Below the pieces are notes generated by a model. That model made no database searches. It was not told the DNA's origin and saw only the letters and a program-made list of their open reading frames with translations. Shown here piece after piece: positions 23,841 to 36,342 of a stretch of 64,000 nt of DNA. Source of the stretch: Coniella vitis. Lineage: Eukaryota > Ascomycota > Sordariomycetes > Diaporthales > Schizoparmaceae. The position numbers and the translations under genes were made by a program. Positions within the stretch are counted from its first letter, which is position 1, and each line of letters begins with the position of its first letter. The stretch covers positions 1,441,501 to 1,505,500 of the forward strand of contig WUJK01000011.1 of the NCBI GenBank assembly GCA_011317545.1, given 5' to 3'.

Positions 23841-24859
23841 TTGGAAGGCAGCCCGGTGCAGTGGCTCATGCAATAGGAAAACGTAATAGCGACTCAATAA
23901 AGCGGATGGAGGTCAGAAAGCATACTGCTACAGGAGCAACGTGTGATGCGATTTTCAATTGTGCAGCAGCGGATCAGTCGTCGTTGCGGCGGTTCAGGGG
24001 TGGGGGGTTTGGCTTTCCTTAGCACAGGAAACACACCGCGTTGTCAGCGTGTTTACCGCTGAGCTGGTCTGTGCCCCGCTTCTGGTGGGGCCGGTGTTGT
24101 GTTGGCCAGGCAACCCAGGCACTGATGAGCTTTCTTACGTCATTGGCCGGCGAGAATATACAAGATAGAGTACAGCGCTGCAGCTGCATAATAGTAATAT
24201 CTGGTCCTGGCAGGGTGTCAATCCCGAAATGGATTTCCCAAAGTTGACAAACTTTGTTAATATGACCAACCGACTCTGGATTTTGACTGGCCTAATACAC
24301 ATTATATCATATGCGAAAATGTCCACACCAAATTATTGGACTGAGCTCGCTGTGCACAACTTTGCATCTTACCGACTGTTAGCACTTGAGTCCGGAACCG
24401 AAAAGGAAAATGAGATCAACCAGCCGCAATACCCTATCCCATGGGAGCTGCTGCAGACTTCGGTGCCGATTAACGAGCCGACAGGGGCCTGGTACTCACC
24501 ACAGACAGCCACTCTTCGCGTCGCCTAAATTACTTGCAACGCATCAATAATCTGAACATGCCAATAGGCAAATGGGCAATCCAGCCCGCCACAAAGAGAT
24601 GATGAGTGATGAGTCTGATGACTGGGCTACCGGTATTCGATGTGATTCTGGACTAAACTGCTGCTGACAATTCAGCCAGAGGTCGCCTCAGTGCCGATGT
24701 TCTAGGTTGGCCTTTTGTCTACTTTGACCACTGAACAGTGGACTAACGGACAAAGCAACCTCGCTCGTTTCCCTTTTGCGCAGCCTTTTCTACATTCCGC
24801 GTGTCTATTCAGCAGCCTCTCCCCGCCCTTTAGCTTTTCTCACCACCCTCTGCCTCACC
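23841..24859. promoter_or_regulatory. Divergent promoter region of the BRCT gene and WLM protease
   Basis: About 1.0 kb between divergent starts. A 99-codon open frame (24229-24528, plus, real ATG) lies here, but it lacks motifs and its codon pattern is not clearly coding, so I leave it unannotated. The final 90 bases are pyrimidine-rich (CTTTTCTCACCACCCTCTGC) ahead of the WLM start. Confidence 0.5.
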
Positions 24860-26282
24860 ATGAACTATCCACGAGAGCATGATGCCCAATTCCGATCCTA
24901 CCGACACCTGCCGGAGTTCGCCCGGGCTGACGAGGCTCTTTACACCTTACGAAAGATTGCCTCGCTGGTCAAGCCCATCATGAGAGCCCGGGGCTGGACG
25001 GTTGGGGAGCTCTGCGAGTTCTATCCTGCACAGCAGAATCTGCTAGGTATTTGCTCCTGCGACGCACTCGTCCCACGACGAGCTGTGCTGACTTCAACAA
25101 GGACTGAATGTCAACCATGGCCAAAAGATCATGCTGCGTCTACGGTACCCAGGGGACGCAACCCAATTTCTTCCCATCGAGCAGATCACAGACACGATGC
25201 TCCACGAATTGTGCCACATTGTCCACGGGCCACATGACGGCCACTTCCACAAGCTTTGGGACCAACTTCGGGACGAGCACGAAGGCTTGGCATTGAAGGG
25301 CTATACCGGCGAAGGATTCCTAAGCCAAGGCCACAAACTCGGCGGCAGCGCTCGCGTACCGCTCCAAGAGGCGCGCCGTCTTGCACGTGCGGCGGCCGAG
25401 GAGCGGGCCCGCCGAGCGGAACGGTCTCGAGGAAGCGGTCAAAGGCTGGGGGGCGCACCGCTGCATCGGGGCCGAGATGTTCGTCAGGTCATTACAAATG
25501 CTATTGAGAGACGCAATAGGATGGATAGTGGCTGTGCCAGCAGCAATTACAGCGACCTGGAGATTCACAACATCGCCGAGACGGCCACAAGGAACGGATT
25601 CCGGACCCAAGCGGAGGAGGATGCTGCCAATGAGGCAGCCATTGCGCAAGCGCTGTGGGAGCTAGTTCAGGAGGACGAGAAACGGATCCACGGCGATAAT
25701 TACGTACCTCCTGACGCAAACTTTCCTGCTGGCAATGGCGGCGGTGTCTTTACCTCGACATCAAGTGGAGACCAAGTGCCAGAGACGCCGCCCCCAGTTC
25801 CGGAATGGTCCCGGCCGAGCGGTTCCACAACAGCGACAACCACGCTGACAACAACGAACCCACCTTCCCAGTCGTCCCAAGGGTTGAGGACCTCGGCCTC
25901 TGTTTCTGCACCCGGTTGGACATGCGCTATCTGCACTCTGCACAACCTGCCCGACTTTCTTACCTGCGACGCCTGTGGTACTGTCAGGCCACAGTCTGTA
26001 ACGGAGCAGCTGGAGGAACAAGAGAAACAAGAGAGGGCTGCCAAACGACGGCGACCGAACCCTACAAACACCATCAACCAGCAAAAGCATCCATACGGCG
26101 GCTCCGACTTGGCACATTCGAGAATGGTCTCATTCAGGAACAGCACTAGCGGTGCCAGCAGCAGACCAGCGTCAACGCCCAGCGGCCCGGCATTTTGGGA
26201 GTGCTCCCGGTGCGGCAACGTGGTCGAGCGGCAGTGGTGGAGCTGTGGTAAGTGTGGGAACGTTAAGGAGAGTTCCAAGTGA
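24860..26282 (+). CDS. WLM-domain metalloprotease with two RanBP2-type zinc fingers (Wss1/SPRTN-like), two exons
   Basis: WLM proteases such as yeast Wss1 cleave DNA-protein crosslinks and SUMO-modified proteins. Exons 24860-25046 and 25102-26282 (GTATTT, branch GCTGAC, ACAAG) join in phase and give 455 aa. The catalytic site is LHELCHIVHGPHDGHF: His97, Glu98 and His101, with His107 as third zinc ligand. A basic, Arg-rich segment (EARRLARAAAEERARRAER) follows. Two Cys4 RanBP2-type fingers lie in the C-terminal part: WTCAICTLHNLPDFLTCDAC at about 335 and FWECSRCGN...WWSCGKCGN at about 426. Fingers of this type bind ubiquitin or RNA. A basic KRRRPN patch between them could be a nuclear signal. 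Yeast Wss1 instead ends in SHP and SIM motifs; I did not find those. Confidence 0.9.
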
Positions 26283-29122
26283 AGTTATACAGTGATGAGC
26301 ATCACAAATGGTGATAGCAGTGACGATCCACAAATCTGAGGGCTTGATTGCTGGGCTTGGCCTTGGGCAGTGGCATAGATGGGCGCAAGGTGCGACAACG
26401 GCCCTGGATCGACCCAGGTGCCCACAGTAAAGACGCACCGGTGCTACGATGCTCTCTGGTTTCGACGATACCCTATTATGACGAGGTTTTTGTGAATAAT
26501 GAGTTTTTTTTTTGTTGGTCTTGTTTGGCAATTGTCGCTGTCTTCGGTGCACACAGTGCGCTTTGTATTGCAATGTTATTGAATCAAACACATATAGCAT
26601 ATCTAGCAGTCCTTGGACAAATTTGCGTGCACCAAGCAGCCTAAAACTAATTACAGAAGTACATTAGTCAAGCAGAGTAATTGTCATTCTGTGCTGTGGA
26701 TCCATCCTCACTGAGAGGCAGAGAGGTTTACAAATATCGGCTCTGCCAATCAAACTCTAGTCGCGCCCCCAGGATGCTCTCTGGCACCAAAAAAAGAGGC
26801 CAAGCCACCAAGGCCCGTGGGTCGTAGCGATGCTTGTTTTGGCAGTGACGTCGTTGCCGACAGCGCCTACATACATAGTAGGGACTAACTTCTGTCAAGC
26901 TCTCTGTCGCTCCTGCCAGATTTCGCACACAAGACCCGGTCCAAAAAAGCTCACTTTGGCGCCGTTGCAAGCGGAAGAGTCATGTGCATTCATCCTCTAC
27001 ACAAAGCTCACAAAAACTCGACGCATGATAATCATTTCTGCATAACATTGCTGTGTTGCTAAAAGGGTACTGCCACGTTCAGTGGGCGGCGAAATGGGGC
27101 TGCGCGGAAATCGGAGTTATTATATAATCCCCTCGAGGCAGGAAAACCAACGACGAGGTCCCCAAAAGAGCGCAAATAGTCTTTTCTGCAGGGTCAAGAC
27201 CTGGCCCGACAGTGCGGGGCGCCCAGCCAGCACTGCGGCAAACCAGCAGATCATTTGCATTTTCAGACTTTCACACATGGCAGTGTGCGCAAGGCCCGGC
27301 CCAGATTTGCATGCAGGGCCTAGGACCCTCCAGGGTGCAAAATAGGATGGGGGGCAGCAGGCCCCTGCCTAGCGCAGAAAGGATACTTCATCAAGTATAC
27401 GGTACCCGGCTAAAGCACATTTTGCTGTCTGCCTGCGCCTGGCATTTCCGTCTTCTTGTTCGCCTCTCCTGACGTCGCGCGACAGGACGAATGTCCTTTG
27501 GCACACAGATGAAAGTGTTGAACCCTGAAATGCGGGACTCACACGACATGGTCTTTGGAAATACAGCAACTGTTGCCCTTTACCCTTGGCAGCCAACCTT
27601 CCCAACTGCAGCTTTGCCACAATGGACAGGCTGACTGAGACACGGCGGCGGACAGTGGCGGTATACAACGGCGTCTGCCAGCGTGCGAGCAACGAGCAAC
27701 ACCTTGGAGACGCCGATGAATGGGCTTCAACATGTATGCCTGACGCGGCACAGCATTTTTTTGGTGGATATCCTGGGCTGCACAGCATTGGTTGTTGCCC
27801 TGTACGCACGTTGTTTCGAGAGCCAACGAATACCTACATGTACCATGGGTACACAGTACATGCGGTACTCGATTCATGCAATACTCGATGACGAGGGTCG
27901 TGGAACGCAGCGAAAGCCAAAAAGGGCTTTAAGCCTTCTGCAGGCTTGGGATCAGCGCTCGTGGCCACAGCAGCAAGCAACAACCTGCAAGTTGTGCCCC
28001 CAGTTGCCCAGGTACCCAGCCAATGCCAGCCCTGCCGGCGTACATCTTGCCAATACATGGTAAGCATGCGGCGCGGCGGCTTACCAAAAAGCAAAGCGCA
28101 AGGAGAATAGTGCCGCCATGACGGGGCCGTCGATCGCGGGTGCTGCTCCAGACTACGTTCGGCCTTTTCCCACCAGCACCAGCCAGCCAGTCTTTGCACT
28201 AGGTCAACCAGTCGAAGCTTGTCCGGGGCTTCTCTCTTTTCTCAGAGGCTCTCTCGCACCAGGCGGAGTGCTCTTGGAGACAAATGACGCAACTGGTGCC
28301 GCTACTAATCTTTGTGCTCTTGCTCTCTATCCCCCAGACTGGACTGCTAGACCCAGGACTGCCACCAGGAGCTCCAGTGCTTTGCATTGGCTAACTTGAC
28401 CCTCCCAGCCCGCTAGCCAGCTGTGAGACGGGGGTCTTTTGGGTTTGTTCTGGTCTGGCGGAATCTGGTTCCTGTCTGCTAGTCTTCTTGTCTCTGTTAT
28501 AGCTGGGTTGTATGTGTGGTTTAGTGTTGTGCCTCTTGTCTCGTTCTCCCGCGTCTTCTGTTAGCCACCCAGGATCATACTCATCCCGTCTGTGCAAAGA
28601 GCTTGCTCCATCATTGTCCATTGCTTCAGTTTTCTTTTCCCAACGCCTCCTCAGTCTCGAGGGCATCCTTGTGCAGCATAGCCAACCTCTAACAACCACA
28701 CCTCGTGGGCTACCATCTTCAACACAAAGAGCCACGTCCAGCAGCAGCAGTACTTTGCGGCATTCTTGCTGCCTCATCTGTGCACCGTTCTTTCGTATTA
28801 CAAGGCCGTGCCTAGCCCCTTGGTCGACCAAGATAGCCGATCTGGGTCATCGTCTCCTTTTTCAGCAACCGACCCTTGTCTGCGGGCTAGATCATCGCCG
28901 CACTCTCTCTCCTCCTAGACCCTGCCGACCCGGCGTCTAGCAGTTTTGTCTACGACACTTGATCTGCGGAGCTATCGGCGGGCGGCGCATTCGTTAAAGA
29001 GGGCTCGCGCATGCTCATCAGCCTCGAACCGACCGACTGACGACGGCCGATCGTTTGCTAATTGCCACGGTTCGGCTTTCTATGCGCCGCACTCTGTTTT
29101 GGCAACTGCGACACCTTTGCGA
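26283..29122. other. Long intergenic/5' leader upstream of the hybrid histidine kinase
   Basis: About 2.8 kb without a supported gene. Open frames of up to 146 codons occur on both strands but are motif-free and overlap each other. The last 700 bases are pyrimidine-rich and contain several short upstream open frames, which suggests a long transcribed leader for the kinase gene. Long leaders are common in fungal sensor kinases. Confidence 0.5.
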
Positions 29123-32100
29123 ATGCCCGGGCCAACTTCGAGTGCGAAATGTTACAGCTCAGACGACTTGAAGCAGGATTCCAGTGCCAGTATCCCGAAA
29201 AAGACTATGGACCATGTTCCGCTGAGCACGCCATCTTCGCCCGACCAGACTGCTCTTGCTTCTCTACAAGCTGTTTGTGACCACGATGGACGACGCTCAC
29301 AGCACGACCTCTCGGGCTGGGCGGGTGCTTGCACAGATGACCCGGGCGATCACCAGCAGTCCAGTCCGCCCTCCGCTGGACTGCGTTTCCAGCGCCATGC
29401 AGCTGGCGACAGCGGCAGTCCTGCGTCGAACAATCTCAGGCTCGAAATGCCTTTTATCACCGCCGGGCAGCTGGCTTTTTCGACCATGCAATTCCTTCCC
29501 GTGCCTATCTTGGTCCTCGACAATCTCAAAACCGTTGTGCTTGCGAACGAGGCAATGGGCAAGCTATTGGGGCTGATGAGTGACGCTCACGACGCAAGCG
29601 TGGACGATGCCTCTAAATTTTTGGAAGATATTCATGGGCAGACACTGTCGCAGATTGGAATCGACATGGTACAAAACGGACGGCCTGTGTGGGTGGCTTG
29701 GGACCACTTTTTCGACACGGTGGCTCAGGATGCAATTCCATGCCAGCCTCGCGAGAGCAATGGCGCACCAAGCCCACTAGCCAAGTTTGGGCCAGGCGAT
29801 GCCACCCCGACCGCAGAAGGCTTTGATGATAAAAATTGCTCTGGCCAGTCTCAGCAGCAAACGGTTGTTGATGTCATTGTGTCCAGAAACGACGGAGAAT
29901 CGTCGCTTCTGGGCTCGCGACGCGCAAGCAATCCGTCCTCTGAGAACCAAACATATGCCAAGATGATTATCAGCGTTTGGGAGGTCATGGGTCACCAAAC
30001 TTATTTCACACTCACTTTTACGGATAATGGTTCATCTACCGCCGTCAGCTCGAGGAAACGAGCCGTAGCGCCGAGATCCTCTTTGGAATCTGCTGGCAGA
30101 AAGACCATTCCATCCTCACCGAGCCCATCGTCTGTCTCATCGAGCCATGAATCAGCCTCTTCGCCGTCCTACCGAATCAGTCCGAACTCGGTTTCCATGT
30201 CTTCCAGTCCATTCCCGCCCATGGGTCCTCCTTTTAAGCGATTGCAGAGCTCGCCGTCTCTTCTTCAGAAAACCCTCATCATCAAAGACGCTCTACTCGA
30301 CACGACCGAAACCCCCATTATTGCTATGTGGAAAGATGGCACTATAGCATACCCGAATGCAGCCTGTAGAAGATTGATGGTCAAGGATGCGAAATACGAT
30401 GGGTCGAGCAGCGGTATGGACATACTCAAAAATTGGGTCGTGTACACCGAAGACTTTTCCAAAAAGCTCGACCATGAGGAGTATCCAATTGCAATCCTTT
30501 TGAAGACACAAAAGCCCTTTTCTGGCATGCGCATTGGTATCATAGACCCTGATGGCAAAAGACTTGTGCTTGACATCTTGGCTGAGGTGATTAACGACGA
30601 GGAGACGGGTGAATTCTTGGCTGGAATCATCACATGTCGAGACGTCACCAAACTAACCAAGGAAATTGATCAAATCAAGGAGTGGGATGCCGAACGGTTC
30701 AAGACGATTTGCGACATTATTCCCCAGCTTGTCTGGACCACCGACCCCACAGGATACCTTGACTTCTTCAACAAACGCTGGACAGAGTTCACGGGCAAGA
30801 AAGTTGAGGAGTCTCTGGGTGTCTACAAGTGGGCCGACGTTTTCCATCCAGACGATATGATTGAGACTAAGAGGAGATGGGAGCATAGCTTGCGCACAGG
30901 AGACACTTACAGCGTGGAATACCGTTGCCTCAACAAAGAAGGTGAGTGGCGATGGCTATTGGGAAGAGCCATGCCGCTCCGGAACCCGGAAACCGGCAAC
31001 ATCGAGAAGTGGTTTGGAACGTCTACCGATGTACACGACAGTATCGAGTCGAAGCTTGCAGCAAGAAGAACACGGCAACAACTGCTTAGCGTCATATCTC
31101 ACGCTCACGTGACGCTTTTTACCGTTGATCTCGAGCGCAAGATTACTATGCTAGAAGGATCGCTCATTGAAAAGGCGGACATCAGCCTCAACTCCTCACC
31201 AGACTGGTATCTTGGAGGCATTGTGGACGAGGTCTTTAATCGTTTGCATCCCGAGTTACCCCTAGGCGAGCGTCCTGACTTTCTTTCAGCTATCGATGCG
31301 GTCATCAACCAGGAATCTTCTGATGTCGTGATTGAGCATAGGATAGGTCAGTTGTTGTCTACGCATCTTCCCACACTGCTGTACACCCTACTGCACAAAA
31401 AGCGCGCTCTACTCACTAATCTTCAATCTGTTCCAGATGACCGGCATTATCGGACCCGCTTCTTGCCAATGACCGTTAAAAGACGCAAGCCGGAGTCGAT
31501 GTCCCCAGACGAATCAGATGATGCTTTACCAGACAGCTACATAGAAGGCGTCATCGGCGTAATCATGGATGTGACTGAAGTCAAGGCAAAAGAGGCCGTT
31601 CTGGAAGCGCAGGCCAAGGAGAAACAGCAGCTCTTGGCCAATGAGGCTGCTGCTAAGGAGGCTAGCAGACTGAAGAGTCAATTTCTTGCCAACGTGAGTT
31701 CTATGCGCTCTACCAGATTTTGCACGTTGCCAGATTCTGACAAAGACGTAGATGTCTCATGAGATCCGCACGCCGATCACTGGTGTCATTGGTAAGTTTT
31801 CAGCAGCGCTCGTTGATTTCATGTATATGTTCAAAGACTAATTTCATGCTAAGGTATGGCCGAGTTGCTGTTGGATGTCGACCTGACCACCGAGCAACGA
31901 GAATACGCCGAGAATATTTTCCGATCCGCCAATGCATTACTAACCGTTATAAACGATATCCTTGACTTCTCCAAGGTAGAGTCTGGGCGCATGGATATTG
32001 AGGAAGTCCAGTTCCGCATGTCTGTAATAGGTGAGCATAAGACGGTCGTCGTCGTCGCCAACAGTCCACAAAGTCCGTTTCAAAACTCTGACGAGGCCAC

Positions 32101-33751
32101 CCCAACAACAGTGCGAGACGTCCAGAAAATGCTTAGTTTTGCTGCTCAGCGCAAAAACCTCGAAATTGTAGCCGATATCGCACCCAATATTCCCGAAGAT
32201 CTTGTCGTTCTCGGAGACCCAGGACGAATCAGGCAGATCATTACCAATCTCTTGACCAACAGTATCAAATTCACACACCAGGGCTTTGTCAAGTTGTCCC
32301 TGGCAAAGGAAAGGGAGACGGATGACATGGTCGAGATTCGATTTGTGGTGCAGGACACTGGCATTGGCATTGACGAGGAAATCCGCAAAAAGCTCTTTCA
32401 GCCATTCAGTCAGGGTGACCCATCGACCGCGAGAAAGTTTGGAGGCACCGGCTTGGGTCTCACCATCTGCCAAAGTCTTCTCGAGCTTATGCACGGCCGG
32501 ATGACCTTGGAGTCTGTTGTGAATCAAGGGACCACGGCATCTTTTTGGGTACCATTCAACAAGCCGCACGAAACACAGCCGTCGAACCTGGTCAAGATAC
32601 AAACGATACCCGATCGTTTACAGTCCGAGATGAGCGTCTCCTGCCATAGCTCTGAAGTCGACGCGCTCTGCGCGCCCACCGATGGCGACATGGGCGGGAC
32701 CACGTCCTGGGACAAGGGCAAAGCACCGATGAAACTCCGCGGTCCTCTCCTTCGAAGTGAAATGGATCTTTCAAAGGAAGAGCGCGCAGACATACATGTG
32801 CTGGTAGTGGAAGACAATGCGATTAACCAACAGATTGCCATCAAGACAATCAAAAAGTTGGGTTTCAACGTTTCGGCTGCGTGGAACGGGCGAGAGGCTT
32901 TGGAGTACCTGGCTGCTGCACAAGATGGTCAGAGTCGGAAGCCTGACATCATCCTAATGGATGTACAGGTGAGTTTCACCTCTTTATCTTCATTCTTCTT
33001 ACTCAGAGTGTGGTTATTCTGTTATCTTGTATCGCGACCACGCAAAGTCCCCTTCTAGCTAACATGTAACCCTCAATAGATGCCCATCTGCGACGGTTAC
33101 AAGGCCACTCACTTACTGCGTCATCACGTCCCATACAAGGCCTTCATACACGATGTGCCCATTGTTGCCATGACGGCCTCTGCTATCCAAGGCGACCAGG
33201 AAAAGTGTAGAAAGGCCGGCATGGACGACTACCTTGCCAAACCGGTGAGATCAAAGACGTTGGAAAAAATGTTAGTGCGATGGTCGATCAACAAACGAAC
33301 CCTACCCACGCCACAGCCCTCGTCTACAGGATCTTCGATTTGTTCCGATGAGAGCGATAACTGCAGAAATGCGGACATCCCAGCCGTTGGCGTGGAGGAC
33401 GAAGACCTCAAACCGACGACGCCGACGGCAGAACAGCCGGGTTGGATGCCTGAGGACCAAGGTCGGACCCTGCTCACACCTTCAACAAGGTTGTTATCGC
33501 CTGCTAAAACAACCTCCAAGTCGCAGCGACCGGTGGAAACTTTGTTGCGCCAACAAGACTTGCAGATTCGACGGGCTGAAACGGACGAGCTCGCGCAGCA
33601 AAGCCGAAATGATAAGATGATTGATGCCGCCGGGGGCTCTCCAACAGTGACACCCTTGGTGCACGCGCCACAGATGGAGAAGGGAAATCCTTTGACAGAG
33701 GCTAATGTGCAAAAGTTCCAGCAGGAGGAGCTGAACAAGAATCTGCCTTGA
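29123..33751 (+). CDS. PAS-rich hybrid histidine kinase with receiver domain, six exons
   Basis: Soluble-looking two-component sensor feeding a phosphotransfer protein. Exons are 29123-31346, 31437-31693, 31752-31791, 31854-32030, 32112-32968 and 33080-33751, all in phase, giving 1,408 aa. PAS-like regions begin near 119, 389 and 520; the last (LVWTTDPTGYLDFFN) is a PAS-fold-3 type. The H-box (MSHEIRTPITG, His830) lies in a 40-nt exon. Then come the N-box (NLLTNSIKFTHQG), G1 (DTGIGI), F (LFQPFSQG) and G2 (GGTGLGL), and the receiver with VVEDNAINQ, phospho-acceptor Asp1183 (ILMDVQMP) and Lys1239 (LAKPVR). Introns 31347-31436 and 32031-32111 are multiples of three without stops; removing them restores family-like sequence. 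The frame is open 59 codons upstream to a TTG, so the true N-terminus is uncertain. No membrane segment is visible. I cannot assign the kinase group securely. Confidence 0.9.
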
Positions 33752-35154
33752 TGAGTGGTAGAGCGGGACGGGGGCCTGACTACTCCAACGTGACACGGTT
33801 GGATCTGCTGTTCCTCTTTTCCCCAGTCTGTTGTTTCCATTTCTTTCTTTCCTTTTTTTTCTTCTTCTTTTCCTTTTCCACATCTTCCCTCTTGGAAGAT
33901 AACGTTTTTGATACTCAGCATGGCGTTCATGGCCCGCTTCTATCACTTGTGCAATTGCGATTTGCAGAGTAAAGAACGAGTCTGAGATTTCTGTTGGCAC
34001 ATGCAGGATATTGAGGGGGGAAAAGAATGAGCGGCATGGCCAGACCGCGTTCCTTTTGGATCAATGCATTTTGGTATGGGCGGGGTCAACAAAATAAAAG
34101 GAGGGAATATCTTTCTTTGTGAGCGCTGCTATTATGGGACAAAGGAAAACATGGCATACGGTTTCTATATAGATTATATTTGTTGGCGGAAGAGGCGGGG
34201 GCAAGCAAGTAGTACACGACACATAGATGGGACGGCTGGGTGGCGGGGCCAGGATCGCTTTTGCTCCTTTTTCTCTTCTTTTCCAACGGCATTTATACAC
34301 TGAGATTTGTGGCTGTTTTTGAGTGAGACGATACGAAGTAGAGCATCAATTTCGTGTACTTTGGGATCATTGGAGTGTGGAATGTGTGTTGGACCTGTAT
34401 TATTGCATGCCTTGTCCCCGGGTGTGGATCTGCTCTGCTCCGTTCCTATCTCGCCTTGCACAACCAAAGTTTAAAGCTTCGTGACTGCGTCAGCTCTTTA
34501 TCAAGCTACTATGTCAAAATCAGGCCATGTAAGCAGGCAATTCCAACCATCGGACTTACTTGACTGCATGTGCTTCTCGTATAAGAGTCGGCCTATTCAT
34601 ACATGTGGACGGAAGAGGTTCCTATGGGAAAACCACAGACTGATAGAATGAACAACTAGCCTACTAAGAAGTAGAATCGGCACGGGAATCATCGAGAAAC
34701 CAAGTCATTGCTCTCTTTGTTTCGGTCTTTTCGCGCTTTGTGTTTGGTTGTTGGACCCCGAGATGCAGCGGTATGGTTCTGGGGTGAGGGCCCCCGCGCC
34801 AGCACTGAGTGAAGTGGCAGCAGCCTGTGAGGCTCAAGGCTTCCCGCACCGCAAACCTGAGAAAGTGGCACATGCAGCCCAACGTTTTGTCCGTTCTGGA
34901 AGGCTGTTGGACGCGTATATCAGCTTGGCGAGCCATTGAATCAGCTTTCTTCCTCTTCTTCTTCTTTCTTTTTCTTGTCCAGAGGGCGGTAACTGAGCTT
35001 TGGTTAGCTGCCTAATCAGACATTCCTCGCCAGAACCGACCCCACCATACCATTTCTCTCCAACTGACCACGCGATCCAACCACACAACCAACAACGCAA
35101 CTACTCACCACTCACCACCACCATCAACATCATCGTCATAGCCAACCATCCACA
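33752..35154. other. Intergenic with long pyrimidine tract
   Basis: About 1.4 kb between two plus-strand genes. It contains a T/C-rich block around 33830-33890 in the kinase 3' flank and CACCACCATCAACATC-type sequence just upstream of the next start. No supported gene is seen. Confidence 0.55.
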
Positions 35155-36066
35155 ATGGCGGCTGCAGCAGACGTCCTGAGCACCCACCTTCGGCCGCTCC
35201 TCGATGCTCTGCCCCCCAGCATCCGCGCCAACCCGCGCACCGCCAGCCTCGCCCTCGTCTTCACCGCTCTCGGCCTCACCCTCCCACCCGCCTTCTCCTA
35301 CGCCCGCGCCAGCTACCGCGGCTACCTGGCCCTCGGCAAAGGCGGCATGCCCTACAACGTCTTTGGCTGGGCCCTGCAGGGCGCGCTGCAGCTTCTCGCC
35401 CACTGGGACACGCGCGACCCATCCCCCTTTGCCAAGCCCAAGAACCGCCGCGCCTACGAGCCCCATGGCAGTCGCACCTTTTTCCCAAGCCCGATTCCGC
35501 TGCGTGGAGGGGATGCGACGACTTCTGCCACCACTGCGGGTACGCCACATGGCCGTCCCGAGGTACCTGGGTATGTTGCGCCGCAGCGCCAAATCACGCA
35601 GCAGCCCTTGGGTAAGCTGGGCGAGCAAATGCGCGCGAGAATGGAGGCTTATCTCGACGAGTTGGTCAGGACGAACCCCGGCGTGCTGGCTTTGAAGCCC
35701 TCGGGGCTCGAAGGAATCGGCACGCCGGCGGTGTGGTTGGACACTAGCACAACGACGACGACGACGACGACAGCGCCACAGGGACTGCCCAAATTCATGA
35801 AGATGATAAAGGGCGAGACGGTCCATGTGCACCCGGAGTGCAGCTCGCACATCACGCTGAGCATGGCGGACGCCGAGGAGGTGGTGCGCAAAGGGTGGGC
35901 GGAGCGGCACCGGCTGAGCGGCGTCGCCGGGATGCCGTGGAGCTATGTGCTGATCTATGCGCCGCGGGATGAGAAGGAGTACGAGGTGTGGCGGGCCATT
36001 GTCAGGGCTGGCGTGCAGTTTGTCTGCGCGGGCGCTGGGCGGGAGGTGAGCACGGGGGATGAGTGA
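35155..36066 (+). CDS. Membrane-anchored luciferase-like (DUF5519-type) domain protein
   Basis: Single exon, 303 aa. A hydrophobic stretch at about 28-46 (ASLALVFTALGLTLPPAF) could anchor it in a membrane. A PAVWLD segment near 190 is followed by a threonine tract encoded by ACG repeats (about 35747-35773). The C-terminal 90 residues match the fungal luciferase-like domain: GETVHVHPECSSHITLSMAD, AEEVVRKGWAERHRLSG, MPWSYVLIYAPRDEKEYEVW. The pattern of His, a Pro-rich turn and an aromatic YAPR strand is characteristic. The name reflects distant similarity only; no light-emitting activity is known for these proteins, and the cellular role is undefined. Gene context does not help. Confidence 0.8.
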   Translation: MAAAADVLSTHLRPLLDALPPSIRANPRTASLALVFTALGLTLPPAFSYARASYRGYLALGKGGMPYNVFGWALQGALQLLAHWDTRDPSPFAKPKNRRAYEPHGSRTFFPSPIPLRGGDATTSATTAGTPHGRPEVPGYVAPQRQITQQPLGKLGEQMRARMEAYLDELVRTNPGVLALKPSGLEGIGTPAVWLDTSTTTTTTTTAPQGLPKFMKMIKGETVHVHPECSSHITLSMADAEEVVRKGWAERHRLSGVAGMPWSYVLIYAPRDEKEYEVWRAIVRAGVQFVCAGAGREVSTGDE

Positions 36067-36342
36067 ATGAATGGGGGTGCGCATGCGTGGACGACTGAAA
36101 CGCCCAAGGGGACAGGACGAACATACCGGTGCAAACTCAAGAAATTGCTGGACTGAGGTGCTGTTACAGCTCAAGACTGATCAGGAAGCTTAATATAGAT
36201 TGTCAAAGAGGTATTGTGCAGGAAACTTGGACCAAAAGCCAATACTTCCTTTCCCGTGCTCATATATCAATCACAGTGCCCTCCAGTATCCGAAATATAC
36301 GGCAACGATTACTATACGTCTTTTCCTTACCAAAGAGAATCC

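Noticed and set aside
24229..24528. 99-codon ATG-initiated open frame upstream of the WLM protease
   Set aside because: No motif, no splice partner and AT-rich codons; it lies in a divergent promoter region and is more likely chance.
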